From contig NZ_CP042823.1 in the NCBI RefSeq assembly GCF_008000895.1, positions 3,885,001 to 3,949,000 on the forward strand: a stretch of DNA of 64,000 bases, in the 5' to 3' direction. Position numbers and translations under genes: made by a program. This document shows positions 36,100 to 46,335 of the stretch, one piece after another. The notes under the pieces are model-generated. The model was not told the DNA's origin. It saw only the letters and a program-made list of their open reading frames with translations, and searched no databases. The stretch's first letter is position 1. Each line of letters opens with the position of its first letter. Origin of the DNA: Methylobacterium sp. WL1 (GTDB lineage Bacteria; Pseudomonadota; Alphaproteobacteria; Rhizobiales; Beijerinckiaceae).

Positions 36100-37516
36100 C
36101 GGTGGCCCGATTGAAGGCAAGACCCGCCGTTTCCCCCCGCGAGCGCGAGGTGTCCCGACAGGACCCGCGTTCGCGGCCCGTCCGCCTGAAGGATCAGTCG
36201 GCCGAAGTCGCGCGCGAGCCGGCCCGGGCGGCCGCGGAGGCCGCACCGGTGGACCGAACGCTCACGGCGGCAAGCCGCCACGGCCTCGACGCCTTCGCGT
36301 TCTTCGTCGCCAACCTGCAGACCGGGTTCGGGCCGTTCCTGGCCGTGTACTTCTCGCAGGCGAAGTGGACCCAGTCCGATATCGGCTTCGCCCTCACAGT
36401 AGGGAGCCTCGTCGCGCTGCTGGGCCAGGTGCCGGGCGGCGCCTTCGTCGACGTGGTGCGCTCGAAGCGGTTCGCCGCCGCGGTAGCGGTGATCGGCATC
36501 TCGGGCAGCGCCTTCGCGCTGGCGATCTGGCCGAGCTTCCCGGTGGTGCTCCTGGCCATGGCGGTGCATTCGGGGGCGAGCTGCGTGCTCACGCCGGCTA
36601 TCGCGGCGATCAGCATCGGACTGGTCGGGCGGGCCCGGGCGGGCGGAGCGCCCTCGGCCGCAACGCGAGCTTCGCGGCGGTCGGCAACGCGCTCGGCGCC
36701 GCCGGCATGGGCGCCATCGGCTACTACCTCTCGAACGGAGCGGTGTTCTACCTGACGGCGGCTCTCGTAGTGCCGACGATCATCGCGCTGACGCGAATCC
36801 GCGCCGACGAGATCGACGCCAACGTGTTCAAGGATGTGGCCCCCGAGGCGGCCTCCAAGTCGACTTCCACGGCAGCTTCCAAGCCGGCCTCCGCCCAGCC
36901 GCCCCGCGCCGCCGGGCAGGACGGCGTGCGGGCGCTGCTGACCAATCGCGGGCTCCTGTGCTTCGCGGCCTGCATGGTCCTGTTCTTCCTCGCGAACGCC
37001 GCGATGCTGCCGCTGGTGGGCAGCGTCCTCACCCTGCGGGCGAGCGAGACCGCCACCGCGCTGATCGCGGCCTGCATCATGGTCCCGCAGGCGGTACTCG
37101 CCGTGAGCGCCCCCGCGGTCGGCCGGGCCGCCGAGCGGTTCGGCCGCTACCCGGTGCTGCTCCTGGGCTTCGGCGCCTTGCCGGTGCGCGGGTTGATGCT
37201 CGCCTACACCACGAACCCCTACGGCCTGGTCGCCATCCAGGTTCTCGACGGGATCTCCGCCTCGGTGCTCGGCGTGATGGTGCCTCTCGTGGTCTCGGAT
37301 CTCACCCGCGGCACGGGGCGTTTCAACCTTGCGCTCGGCGCGGTCGGCACCGCGATGGGCGTGGGCGCTGCGCTCTCGACGTCGATCGCTGGGATCATGG
37401 CGGACCGCCTGGGAAGCCATAGCGCCTTCCTGGGGCTGGCCTTCATGGGCTTCGCGGCCTTCATGCTGGTGGCGCTGATCATGCCCGAGACGCGCCAGCC
37501 GGCGGAGGAGGCGTGA
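36096..37516 (+). pseudogene. MFS transporter, frameshifted
   Basis: Starts at GTG 36096, overlapping the PRC gene stop. The first half (36096 to ~36640) carries about five helices (FAFFVANLQTGFGPFLAVYF; QVPGGAFVDVVRSKR) and then shifts frame near 36630-36660; the second half (RSALGRNASFAAVGNALGAA onward to 37516) carries the rest (AACMVLFFLANAAMLPLVG; IAGIMADRLG). Together they make a normal ~470-aa 12-helix MFS carrier. The junction lies in a G/C-rich run, consistent with one missing base. Confidence 0.7.
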
Positions 37517-37707
37517 TCCGCGGCATCGGATTCGCTTGCGTGTATCCGCGCCGCTCAAGCGGCGTTCAGGTTTGAGAGATAAAAGCGCGCGGGAGGTGCG
37601 GGCCGGTGCAACATATGGCAACGCTGTCGCGTTGCCGCTGCGGGTCCGATTACGCCCGCGTTGCACTCCGCCTCAGCCCGCACCAGCCAGTGCCGCGTGA
37701 ATACGGA

Positions 37708-39489
37708 ATGGTCACCGCGATGGAAGAGCTGCACCAATACGCTGAGAGGCCCTTCGCCTTCGTCGGGCGATACCTCCGGCGCCGCTGGGTGCCCCACCTG
37801 GTGATCCTGATCTCCGTGCTCGGTGCGGTCGGGTTCTCGGTCTCGACCGACTATGCCCTCAAGGGCGTGGTCGATGCGCTTACCAAGGGTCCCGGCCCGG
37901 GCAACACCGTGGTCTGGGGGGCGCTCGCCGTCCTGATCGGATTCATCGCGGCCGACAACATGCTCTGGCGCGTGGCGGCGCTGACCGGGGCCTTTACGTT
38001 CGTGGGCGTCACCGGCGACATTCGGCGCGACCTGTTCCGGCACATGACCGGCCATTCGCCGACCTTCTTCTCCGACCGGCAGCCGGGAACCCTGGCGTCG
38101 CGCATCACGGCGACCTCGAACGCGATCTTCACGGTCGAGAACATGTTCGTGTTCAACGTGATGCCGCCGACCGTCGCGGCCTTCGGGTCGATCGCCTACA
38201 TCGCCACCGTCAACACCACCATGGCGGCGATCCTGGCTGGCGTCTTCGCCGCGGTCGTCGTGCTGATGTTCAAGATGGCGGCGGCCGGCAAGCCGCTGCA
38301 CCACGACTTCGCCGCCAAGGCGGCCTCCGTGGACGGCGAGATGGTCGACCTCGTCGGCAACATGTCGCTCGTGCGAGCGTTCTCGGGCTTCAAGCGCGAG
38401 GGCCAGCGCTTCGAGGGCACGATCGCCACGGAGATGCGCGCCCGCCGTTCGTCGCTGCTCTACCTTGAGAAGCTGCGCATCGTGCACGCGGTGCTCACCG
38501 TATTGGCGGTGTTCGGCCTGCTCTACTGGGCGATCCAGATGTGGGAGGCCGGCCAGGCGACCAATGGCCAGGTGGTGCTGGTCTGCACGCTCGGCATCCG
38601 CATCCTGGCGGCCACCCGCGACCTCGCGGTGGCACTGGTGGACGCGACCCAGCACACCGCCCGCCTGGCGGAGGCGCTGCACACCCTGCTCCAGCCCCAC
38701 GACCTCGTGGACCATCCGGAAGCCAAGCCGCTCGCCGGCCAGGGTGCCAAGATCGAGTTCGACCACGTCGCCTTCAATTATCCGGACGGGCGCCCGGTCT
38801 TCACCGATTTCGACCTCGTGATCGAGCCGGGCCAGAGGGTCGGCCTCGTCGGCAAGTCGGGCGGCGGCAAGTCGACCCTGTTCTCGCTGCTGCAGCGCTT
38901 CTACGACGTGAAGACCGGCGAGATCCGCATCAACGGCCAGAAGGTCGAGTTGGTGACCCAGGAATCCCTGCGCGAGGCGATCACGGTCGTCCCGCAGGAC
39001 GTGTCGATGTTCCACCGCTCGTTGCGCGAGAACATCCGCTACGGCCGGCCGGAGGCCACCGACGAGGAGGTCTGGCAGGCCGCCGAGGCGGCACGCTGCA
39101 CCGAGTTCATCCAGTCCCTGCCGGAGGGCTTCGACACCATGGTCGGCGACCGCGGCGTGAAACTCTCGGGCGGCCAGCGCCAGCGCATCGCCATCGCGCG
39201 GGCCATCCTGAAGAATTCGCCGATCCTGCTGCTCGACGAGGCGACCTCTGCGCTCGACGCGGAATCGGAGCAGGCGATCCGTCAGGCGCTCGCGAACCTC
39301 ATGAAGGGCCGCACCGTCATCGCCATCGCCCACCGCCTGTCGACGCTTCAGGACTTCGACCGGATCGTGGTGCTGGAAGGCGGCCGCATCATCCAGGACG
39401 GCTCGCCAGACAAGCTGACCCATCTCGACGGCTTCTTCCGCGAGCTGATGAAGAAGGAATCGATGTCGATGTCCCTGGCGGCGGCCTGA
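37708..39489 (+). CDS. ABC transporter, fused permease-ATPase (exporter type)
   Basis: Half-transporter of about 593 aa: six-helix membrane domain (to ~320) and C-terminal ATPase with Walker [11 protein letters not shown] loop VPQDVSMF, signature LSGGQRQR, Walker [13 protein letters not shown] and His switch AHRLST. Type IV (MsbA/multidrug/lipid-like) exporter, presumably a homodimer. Start taken at ATG 37708 (MVTAMEEL); ATG 37720 is also possible, and an upstream ATG 37606 adds an unlikely tail. Substrate unknown. glsA follows after 25 bp. Confidence 0.88.
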   Translation: MVTAMEELHQYAERPFAFVGRYLRRRWVPHLVILISVLGAVGFSVSTDYALKGVVDALTKGPGPGNTVVWGALAVLIGFIAADNMLWRVAALTGAFTFVGVTGDIRRDLFRHMTGHSPTFFSDRQPGTLASRITATSNAIFTVENMFVFNVMPPTVAAFGSIAYIATVNTTMAAILAGVFAAVVVLMFKMAAAGKPLHHDFAAKAASVDGEMVDLVGNMSLVRAFSGFKREGQRFEGTIATEMRARRSSLLYLEKLRIVHAVLTVLAVFGLLYWAIQMWEAGQATNGQVVLVCTLGIRILAATRDLAVALVDATQHTARLAEALHTLLQPHDLVDHPEAKPLAGQGAKIEFDHVAFNYPDGRPVFTDFDLVIEPGQRVGLVGKSGGGKSTLFSLLQRFYDVKTGEIRINGQKVELVTQESLREAITVVPQDVSMFHRSLRENIRYGRPEATDEEVWQAAEAARCTEFIQSLPEGFDTMVGDRGVKLSGGQRQRIAIARAILKNSPILLLDEATSALDAESEQAIRQALANLMKGRTVIAIAHRLSTLQDFDRIVVLEGGRIIQDGSPDKLTHLDGFFRELMKKESMSMSLAAA

Positions 39490-39514
39490 TCGGGGCGCCC
39501 GGCGAGGCCCGGCC

Positions 39515-40444
39515 GTGCCCGATCTCGACACCGTCGTCCGGGAGATCTCCGACGAGATGGCCCTGCGCTCCGACCGGGGCGCGGTAGCCGATTACATCCC
39601 CGAACTCGCCCACGTGGACCCGAACCAGTTCGGCATCGCGGTGATCGATGCCGACGGGGCCGTCACCGTCGGCGGCGACAGCGAGACGCCGTTCTCGATC
39701 CAGAGCGTGTCGAAGGTGTTCACGCTGACCCTGGCGCTCGGCATGGTGGGTGACCGGCTGTGGAAGCGGGTCGGGCGCGAGCCCTCCGGCAACCCGTTCA
39801 ACTCGATCGTCCAGTTGGAGCGGGAGCGCGGGGTGCCGCGCAACCCGTTCATTAATGCCGGCGCCATCGCGGTGACCGACGTGATCCTCTCGGGTCATGC
39901 GCCCCGGGAGGCGTTGGGCGAGATCCTGCGCTTCATGCAGTTCCTGGCCCAGGACCCCACCATCACCATCGACGAGCAGGTGGCGGCCTCCGAGAAGCGC
40001 ACCGGCTTCCGCAACACCGCGCTCGCCAACTACATGAAGTCGTTCGGCGTCATCGAGAACCCGGTGGACTACACGCTCGGCGTCTACTTCCATCACTGCG
40101 CCATCGCGATGACCTGCCGGCAGCTCGCCATGGCGGGCCGGTTCCTGGCACATAACGGCCGCAACCCGTCGACCGGGCACAACGTCGTCTCGGCCGAGCG
40201 GGCGCGCCGCATCAACGCGATCATGCTGACCTGCGGTCACTACGACGGCTCGGGCGAGTTCGCCTACCGGGTCGGCCTGCCGGGCAAGAGCGGCGTCGGC
40301 GGCAGCATCCTGGCGGTGGCCCCCGGCAAGGCCTCGATCGCGGTCTGGTCACCCGGCCTCGACGCGGCGGGCAACTCCCATCTCGGCCGTGTCGCCCTGG
40401 AGCGCCTGACCCAGCGCATGGGCTGGTCGGTGTTCGGGGCGTGA
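39515..40444 (+). CDS. glsA: Glutaminase
   Basis: Hydrolyses glutamine to glutamate and ammonia. 309 aa with the serine-dependent beta-lactamase-like active site Ser64-x-x-Lys67 (SIQSVSKVF), NPFINAGAI, and [11 protein letters not shown] near the C-terminus. GTG start at 39515, 25 bp after the ABC exporter gene, so possibly co-transcribed. Confidence 0.95.
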   Translation: MPDLDTVVREISDEMALRSDRGAVADYIPELAHVDPNQFGIAVIDADGAVTVGGDSETPFSIQSVSKVFTLTLALGMVGDRLWKRVGREPSGNPFNSIVQLERERGVPRNPFINAGAIAVTDVILSGHAPREALGEILRFMQFLAQDPTITIDEQVAASEKRTGFRNTALANYMKSFGVIENPVDYTLGVYFHHCAIAMTCRQLAMAGRFLAHNGRNPSTGHNVVSAERARRINAIMLTCGHYDGSGEFAYRVGLPGKSGVGGSILAVAPGKASIAVWSPGLDAAGNSHLGRVALERLTQRMGWSVFGA

Positions 40445-40521
40445 CCGACACCTTGCGCGGAGGCGCCTTCCGCGGCACTGCGCCAGCGTGGTGCTGCGGC
40501 GCCTGAGGCAGGACCAGGCAC

Positions 40522-41931
40522 ATGACGACGAGTACGGCGGCGCGGACGTCGGGTAGTGATCTTGACCCCGGCGCCATCCTGGCCCGCCTCGACCGGCTGC
40601 CGCCGACGCGCACGATCTGGCGTTTCGTCGCTCTCCTCGGCCTCGGCTTCTTCTTCGAGCTCTACGACCTGCTGTTCACCGGCTACGTCGCCCCGGGGCT
40701 CGTGAAGGCCGGGATCCTGACGCCGACCACGCCCGGGCTGTTCGGCGCGAGCGGCGTGGCGAGCTTCGTGGCGGCCCTGTTCACCGGGCTGTTCATCGGA
40801 ACCCTGGTCTGCGGCTGGCTGGCCGACCGGTTCGGGCGCCGGGCGATCTTCACGTGGTCGCTGCTGTCCTACACCGCCGCCAACGTCGTGATGGCCTGCC
40901 AGACCGACGCGTTCGGGCTCAATCTCTGGCGGCTGATCGCCGGCATCGGCCTCGGCCTGGAGATGGTGACCATCGGCAGCTACCTCTCGGAGCTGGTGCC
41001 GAAGGCGATCCGCGGCCGCGCCTTCGCCCTGTGCCAGGGCATCGGCTTCACCGCCGTGCCGGTGGTGGCCTTCCTGTCCTATCTGCTGATCCCGACGGCG
41101 CCGCTGGGGATCGACGGCTGGCGCTGGGTCGTGCTGATCGGCGCCACCGCGGCGATCGGGGTCTGGTGGCTGCGCGCCGGCCTGCCGGAGAGCCCGCGCT
41201 GGCTGGTCGAGCGCGGGCGGCTCGCGGAGGCCGACGCGGTCCTGCGGCGCCTCGAAGGCCAGGTCGCCGCCGAGTACGGCCGCCCCCTGCCGTTGCCCGC
41301 AGCGCCGGAGCCGGTGCAGCGGCGCGGCGCCTTCGGCGACCTGTGGGTGCCGCCGTACCGGCGCCGGGCGCTGATGATGGCCGGCTTCAACGTGTTCCAG
41401 ACGGTGGGCTTCTACGGCTTCGCCAACTGGGTGCCGACCCTGCTGGTGGCGCAGGGCATCACCATCACGTCGAGCCTCGCCTACACGGCGCTGATCGCGC
41501 TGGCCGCCCCGGTCGGGCCTCTGATCGGCCTGGCCATCGCCGACCGGTTCGAGCGCAAGCACGTCATCGTGGCCGCAGCCCTCGTCTACATCGCCTGCGG
41601 GCTGACCTTCGCGCAGACCCGCGACGTGTCGGCAATCATCGCGCTCGGGATCGGCCTGACGCTGGCCTCCAACGTGATGTCGTACAGCTTCCACGCCTAC
41701 CAGGCCGAGCTGTTCCCCACCGGCATCCGCGCCCGGGCGGTGGGGTTCGTCTATTCGTGGAGCCGCTTCTCGGCGATTTTCACGGGGTTCGTCATCGCCT
41801 TCGTGCTGCGCGAGGCCGGCACCCCGGGGGTGTTCCTGTTCATCTCCGCGGCGATGCTGGCGGCGGGGTCGCTGGTCGGGCTGCTGGGACCCCGCACCCG
41901 CGACGTGGCGTTGGAGAAGATCGCGGGGTGA
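40522..41931 (+). CDS. MFS transporter (sugar/aromatic acid porter type)
   Basis: 469 aa, 12 helices. Motif A as [13 protein letters not shown] and the repeat ADRFERKHV in the second half; [12 protein letters not shown] after helix 6 is characteristic of the sugar porter/SV2-like and AAHS groups. ATG 40522 preceded by AGGACCAGG. Substrate unknown, likely an organic acid or sugar. Confidence 0.85.
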   Translation: MTTSTAARTSGSDLDPGAILARLDRLPPTRTIWRFVALLGLGFFFELYDLLFTGYVAPGLVKAGILTPTTPGLFGASGVASFVAALFTGLFIGTLVCGWLADRFGRRAIFTWSLLSYTAANVVMACQTDAFGLNLWRLIAGIGLGLEMVTIGSYLSELVPKAIRGRAFALCQGIGFTAVPVVAFLSYLLIPTAPLGIDGWRWVVLIGATAAIGVWWLRAGLPESPRWLVERGRLAEADAVLRRLEGQVAAEYGRPLPLPAAPEPVQRRGAFGDLWVPPYRRRALMMAGFNVFQTVGFYGFANWVPTLLVAQGITITSSLAYTALIALAAPVGPLIGLAIADRFERKHVIVAAALVYIACGLTFAQTRDVSAIIALGIGLTLASNVMSYSFHAYQAELFPTGIRARAVGFVYSWSRFSAIFTGFVIAFVLREAGTPGVFLFISAAMLAAGSLVGLLGPRTRDVALEKIAG

Positions 41932-42413
41932 GGGCGCATGCCTGCGAGGGCCATGCGTGCTCGCCTGACGGTATGATCGAACAGGCGAAGCCTCGGATGA
42001 CGGTCCGCATCGACGCTGCGACCACGTCCGAGCCGGATACCCTGGTTTGAGGGCCGGCGATCGACCTTGATGCCGTCGAGGTGTCCCACCCCGTCATCGT
42101 GGTCGAGGGGCTCTCACCGGGGATCAAGTCGGTGGATACCGAGGCAAAGCGCGTCGGCTATTTTTAAATCGGCAGCGTCGCGCACGACCTGATCATCGAT
42201 CCGGTCAAGCGTCTGATCGCTCACCACAGACGCGCCTTGGAACGCCCGATCGAAGTCCGCATCGGAAGCCGAGGGCCCCTCGCTCCGACCCCGCCCGGCC
42301 TGAGCCTGTCGGTGGCCGAGCTGTTCGCCGATCTCCCGCCCCCGCAGCGCCCGCGGCTTGATCCGATCCGAGGCGGATGTCACAGCGGCGCAAACGCGAA
42401 TCAGGACACCCGG
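41932..42413. other. 482-bp gap without a recognised gene
   Basis: Short, stop-interrupted protein-like stretches occur on both strands (for example plus-strand DLDAVEVSHPVIVVEGL near 42063 and minus-strand QVVRDAADLKIADALCLGIH near 42150), which may be a decayed gene, but I recognise no family. No strong hairpin or promoter seen. Confidence 0.4.
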
Positions 42414-43427
42414 ATGACCACACCCCTCGATCTCCTCGTGCTCGGCAACGCCATCGTCGACGTGATCGCCCGCACGGACGACGCCTTCCTGGACGCCCAG
42501 GGGGTGACCAAAGGCGCGATGCAGCTGATCGACGAGGAGCGGGCGGAGACGTTGTTCGCTGCGATGGGCCCGGCCACGATCGTCTCGGGCGGCTCGGGGG
42601 CGAACACCGCGGTGGGCGCGGCCCTGCTCGGCGCCAAGACCGGCTTCGTCGGCAAGGTCCGGAACGATGAGCTCGGCGGCCTGTTCGGCCACGACCTCAA
42701 GGCCACGGGCGTCGGCTTCACGGTGCCGCCCGCGACCGAGGGGCCGGCCACGGCCCGCTGCTTCGTGCTGGTGACGCCCGACGGCGAGCGCACGATGAGC
42801 ACCTATCTCGGCGCCTGCCAGGGGCTGAAGCCCGACGACGTGGACCGGGCGCTCGTCGCCTCGGCCCGAGTGGTCTATCTCGAAGGCTATCTGTGGGACC
42901 CGCCCGCCGCCAAGGATGCGTTCCGCAAGGCGGTCGAGATCGCCCACCAGGCCGGCAACGCGGTGGCGCTGACGCTGTCGGACGCGTTCTGCGTCGGCCG
43001 CTACCGGGACGAATTCCTGGGCCTCGTGCGCGACGGCAGCATCGACATCCTGTTCGCCAATATCGGCGAGCTTCAGAGCCTCTACCAGACCGACGATCCC
43101 GAGGCCGCCGTGGCCGCCCTGCGCGACGAGCGCAACGCCCGCGGCAGGCACCTGCTCGGCCTGGTCACCCGCTCGTCGGACGGCGCCCTGGTGGTGCAGG
43201 GCGGGGAGGTCCGGTCCGTCGAGGCGAGCCCGGTCCGCGAGGTGCTGGACACGACCGGGGCCGGTGACCTGTTCGCGGCCGGGTTCCTGGCCGGGCACGC
43301 CCGCGGCCTCGACAACGTCGCCAGCGCCCGCCTCGGCACTTTGGCGGCCGCCGAGGTGATCCAGCACATCGGCGCGCGCCCCCAGGCCGATCTGGTCGGC
43401 CTCGCCAAGGCGCGCGGCCTGCTCTGA
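42414..43427 (+). CDS. PfkB-family carbohydrate kinase, adenosine kinase-like
   Basis: 337 aa ribokinase-fold enzyme: N-terminal LGNAIVDVIAR, substrate loop SGGSGANTAVGAALLGAK, and the C-terminal anion hole DTTGAGDLFAAGFLAG with the catalytic Asp. Alphaproteobacterial proteins of this type are annotated as adenosine kinase; other nucleoside or sugar substrates are possible. AGGAC ahead of ATG 42414. Confidence 0.88.
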   Translation: MTTPLDLLVLGNAIVDVIARTDDAFLDAQGVTKGAMQLIDEERAETLFAAMGPATIVSGGSGANTAVGAALLGAKTGFVGKVRNDELGGLFGHDLKATGVGFTVPPATEGPATARCFVLVTPDGERTMSTYLGACQGLKPDDVDRALVASARVVYLEGYLWDPPAAKDAFRKAVEIAHQAGNAVALTLSDAFCVGRYRDEFLGLVRDGSIDILFANIGELQSLYQTDDPEAAVAALRDERNARGRHLLGLVTRSSDGALVVQGGEVRSVEASPVREVLDTTGAGDLFAAGFLAGHARGLDNVASARLGTLAAAEVIQHIGARPQADLVGLAKARGLL

Positions 43428-43436
43428 TCCGGCGCT

Positions 43437-45119
43437 TCAGGCGGCCCGCACCGTCGCGAGGAAGCGCGTCACCTCGCTCCGCAGATGCTCGAACCGGAGC
43501 GACAGCTCGGACGCCGAGCTGAGCACTTGGTCGGCCGCTGTCCCCGTCTGATTGGCGGCGTCCGCGACGCCGGAGATGCTGCTCGTCACCTCGCCGGCGC
43601 TCGACGCCGCCTCGGTGACGTTGCGGGCGATCTCCCGGGTCGCGGCCCCCTGCTCCTCGACGGCGGCCGCGATCAGGGTCGCGACGGCGCTGATCTCCTG
43701 GATCCGCCCGCCGATGCGGCCGATGGCCGAGACCGCGTGGTCGGTCGAGGCCTGGATCCGCCCGATATGGCCGCCGATCTCGTCCGTGGCCCGGGCGGTC
43801 TGGCTCGCCAGCTCCTTCACCTCGGCAGCGACCACGGCGAAGCCGCGCCCGGCCTCGCCGGCGCGAGCCGCCTCGATGGTCGCGTTGAGCGCCAGCAGGT
43901 TGGTCTGTCCGGCGATGCTGGTAATCATCGTGACCACGTCGCCGATCCGGGCGGCGGCACCGCTCAGCTCTTGCACCAGATGAGCCGTTGACGCGGCGTC
44001 CTCGACGGCGGCCTGGGTCAAAGCCGCGGCGCTCGACACCTGACGGCCGATCTCCTGGACGGAGTTTTCGAGTTCCTCCGCCGCGGAGGCCGCGGTGTTG
44101 ACGTTGGCGGCAGCCAGTTCGGCCGCGCTCGCCACCCGCAGGGATTGGCTGGCGGCGCCGGAGGCCGTGCTGGTCATGGTGGCGGCGGTGGCCTGCAGCG
44201 CCGCGGACGCCCCCGAAACCGTCCCGATGATGCCGCCGACGGACCCCTCGAAGGCGTCGGCGATGTGGCGCATGCCCGTCTTGCGCTGCTCCTCGGCGTC
44301 CGCCCGGGCGCGCGCGGTTTCCGCCTCCAGCGCCTGAGCGTGGATCAGGCCGTCCTTGAACACCTGCACGGACGCGGCCATGGCGCCGATCTCGTCGCGC
44401 CGCGCGGCGTGGGGGACGGCGACGGTCAGATCCTGCGCCGCCAGCCGCGCCATGATCCCGGTCATGGCCCGGATCGGATGGGCGACGCCGTGCAGGATCA
44501 ACCAGAGAGCTCCGGCCGTGGCGACCAGGCCCGCGATCAGCAGGGCGGCCGTGACGGTCCAGGCGGTCGCGTAGGCGTCCTCGGCCCGCCGCGTCGCGGC
44601 CTGCGTGCCGGTGGCGTTGACCTTGGCGAGGTCCGCCAGCGCCCCGAAGGCGTTCACCAGGGGCGTGCGGGCCGGCGCGATGGCGTCGCGGCCTGCATTG
44701 CGGTCACCGCGCCGGAGAGCCGCCACAATCGGTTCCCGGGCGGCGAGATAGGCCTGCCAACGCGCCTCGAACGCATTCCACAGGGCGGTCTCGTCGGCGG
44801 ATCCGATATGAAAGCGGTACTGCCTGAACTTCTCCGGGATGGCCGCGTCCATCTCGGTGAATTCGGTGTCGAGGTCGCGGTTTTCGGCGCTTTCCTCGGC
44901 GATCACCCTGCGGATCGTGGTGGTGTGATACCGGAGTGCCAGGAACTGAAGCTCGTCCAGCTCGCGATTCTTCACGTTCCAGACGTCCCGCATCTCCCTG
45001 GCCGAGTCGTGAACCGCCTTGATGCTCACGATGTTCGATAGGGAATTGGCGATCAGAAGGATGAATCCGACGAACGACGCCAAGAACAACCGAACGGTGA
45101 TGCTGCGCCCCAAGTTCAT
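43437..45119 (-). CDS. Methyl-accepting chemotaxis protein
   Basis: 560 aa: first helix [20 protein letters not shown], a periplasmic four-helix-bundle type sensor, second helix at ~190-210 ([23 protein letters not shown]), HAMP linker, then the cytoplasmic signalling domain with the hairpin tip [22 protein letters not shown] (positions ~395-415, within the conserved kinase-contact region). GGAGG before ATG 45119. Ligand unknown; no che genes nearby. Confidence 0.93.
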   Translation of the reverse strand: MNLGRSITVRLFLASFVGFILLIANSLSNIVSIKAVHDSAREMRDVWNVKNRELDELQFLALRYHTTTIRRVIAEESAENRDLDTEFTEMDAAIPEKFRQYRFHIGSADETALWNAFEARWQAYLAAREPIVAALRRGDRNAGRDAIAPARTPLVNAFGALADLAKVNATGTQAATRRAEDAYATAWTVTAALLIAGLVATAGALWLILHGVAHPIRAMTGIMARLAAQDLTVAVPHAARRDEIGAMAASVQVFKDGLIHAQALEAETARARADAEEQRKTGMRHIADAFEGSVGGIIGTVSGASAALQATAATMTSTASGAASQSLRVASAAELAAANVNTAASAAEELENSVQEIGRQVSSAAALTQAAVEDAASTAHLVQELSGAAARIGDVVTMITSIAGQTNLLALNATIEAARAGEAGRGFAVVAAEVKELASQTARATDEIGGHIGRIQASTDHAVSAIGRIGGRIQEISAVATLIAAAVEEQGAATREIARNVTEAASSAGEVTSSISGVADAANQTGTAADQVLSSASELSLRFEHLRSEVTRFLATVRAA

Positions 45120-45308
45120 CTCGCTGCCCCTCCACGCCAATGGCTCGAACCTTAGCGCAGGCGCGTGACAACGAGGTTTTAGCGTTCGCTGCGTCGTCCA
45201 ACCAACGAGCCGCCAGAAGCGGGGATACGGGACAAAAATCTTCGCGGCGCTCGCCTTATAGCCTGGATCGTCTTGCCGATCCCAATTTTAAGGCGAGGAT
45301 CCGGCGGA

Positions 45309-46280
45309 TCAGGGTTGCAGCAGCACCTTTCCCATCGCAGCCCGGCGGGTCAGCAGCCCGAACGCCTCCGGAAACTCGGCCAGCGGGTAGGTACCGTGAA
45401 CCTGCGCGGTAAGCTGGCCCTCGGCGACCCAGGCCAGCAGCCGGCGCTGGTCGGCCCGGTGCGCCTCCGGCTCGCGGTCGAGGAAGGCGCCCCAGTGCAC
45501 GCCCTGCACGTCGAGTTCCTTCAGGAGCATCAGGTTGAGCGGCAGCCGCGGGATGCCGCCGGCGGCGAAGCCGATGACGAGGTAGCGCCCACGCCAGGCC
45601 AGGGCGCGCAGGGCCGGCTCGGCGTAGTCGCCGCCGACCGCGTCGTAGACCACGTCGACCCCGCCGCCGCTGATCCGGCGCAACGCGTCCTTCAGGGTCG
45701 CGGGATCGTAGACCAGCGTCGCCTCGGCGCCGTGGGCGCGGGCGACCGCGAGTTTTTCCTCCGAGGAGGCGCAGGCGATCACCCGGGCGCCCATCAGCCG
45801 GCCGAGTTCCACCGCGGCGAGGCCGACGCCCCCGGAGGCGCCGAGCACGGCGAGCCACTCGCCCGGCTGGATGCGCGCCCGGTTGGCCAGCGCGTGCAGC
45901 GAGGTGCCGTACGTGATGGTGAGCCCGGCCGCCTGCGCGTCCGGCACGGCCTCCGGCACCGGCGTGAGCTTACCGGCATCGACGGCGATCAGCTCCGCGC
46001 AGCAGCCGTATCCGGCATGGACGATGACCCGGTCGCCGACGGAAACGCCTATGGCGCCCTCTCCCAGCGCCTCGACCACCCCGACGCCCTCGCCCCCCGG
46101 CGAGAACGGCAAGGGCGGCTTCACCTGGTAGCGGCCGGCCACGATCAACGTGTCGAAGAAGTTGAGGGCGGCGAGCCGGATCCGCACCAGGGCCTGCCCG
46201 GGGCCCGGCACCGGATCGGGGCGATCCACGATCTCCAGCTGCTCCGGCCCGTCGAGCCTCGTGCACAGCAGCGCCCGCAT
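45309..46280 (-). CDS. NADPH:quinone oxidoreductase family protein (zinc-free MDR)
   Basis: 323 aa medium-chain reductase. N-terminal GroES-like fold (LNFFDTLIVAGRYQVKPP, FSPGGEGVGVV) lacks the zinc Cys/His ligands, then Rossmann loop LGASGGVGLAAVELG. Acts on quinones or enones with NADPH; exact substrate unknown. ATG 46280. Confidence 0.88.
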   Translation of the reverse strand: MRALLCTRLDGPEQLEIVDRPDPVPGPGQALVRIRLAALNFFDTLIVAGRYQVKPPLPFSPGGEGVGVVEALGEGAIGVSVGDRVIVHAGYGCCAELIAVDAGKLTPVPEAVPDAQAAGLTITYGTSLHALANRARIQPGEWLAVLGASGGVGLAAVELGRLMGARVIACASSEEKLAVARAHGAEATLVYDPATLKDALRRISGGGVDVVYDAVGGDYAEPALRALAWRGRYLVIGFAAGGIPRLPLNLMLLKELDVQGVHWGAFLDREPEAHRADQRRLLAWVAEGQLTAQVHGTYPLAEFPEAFGLLTRRAAMGKVLLQP

Positions 46281-46335
46281 CCTGTCCTCCCGGTTGGTGT
46301 CCTTCGCTCTGTGAAGGCCCGGACCGGCGGCGGGG

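Noticed and set aside
42060..42200. Possible decayed gene in the MFS-adenosine kinase gap
   Set aside because: Protein-like bits on both strands, interrupted by stops; no family recognised, so left as an unassigned gap.
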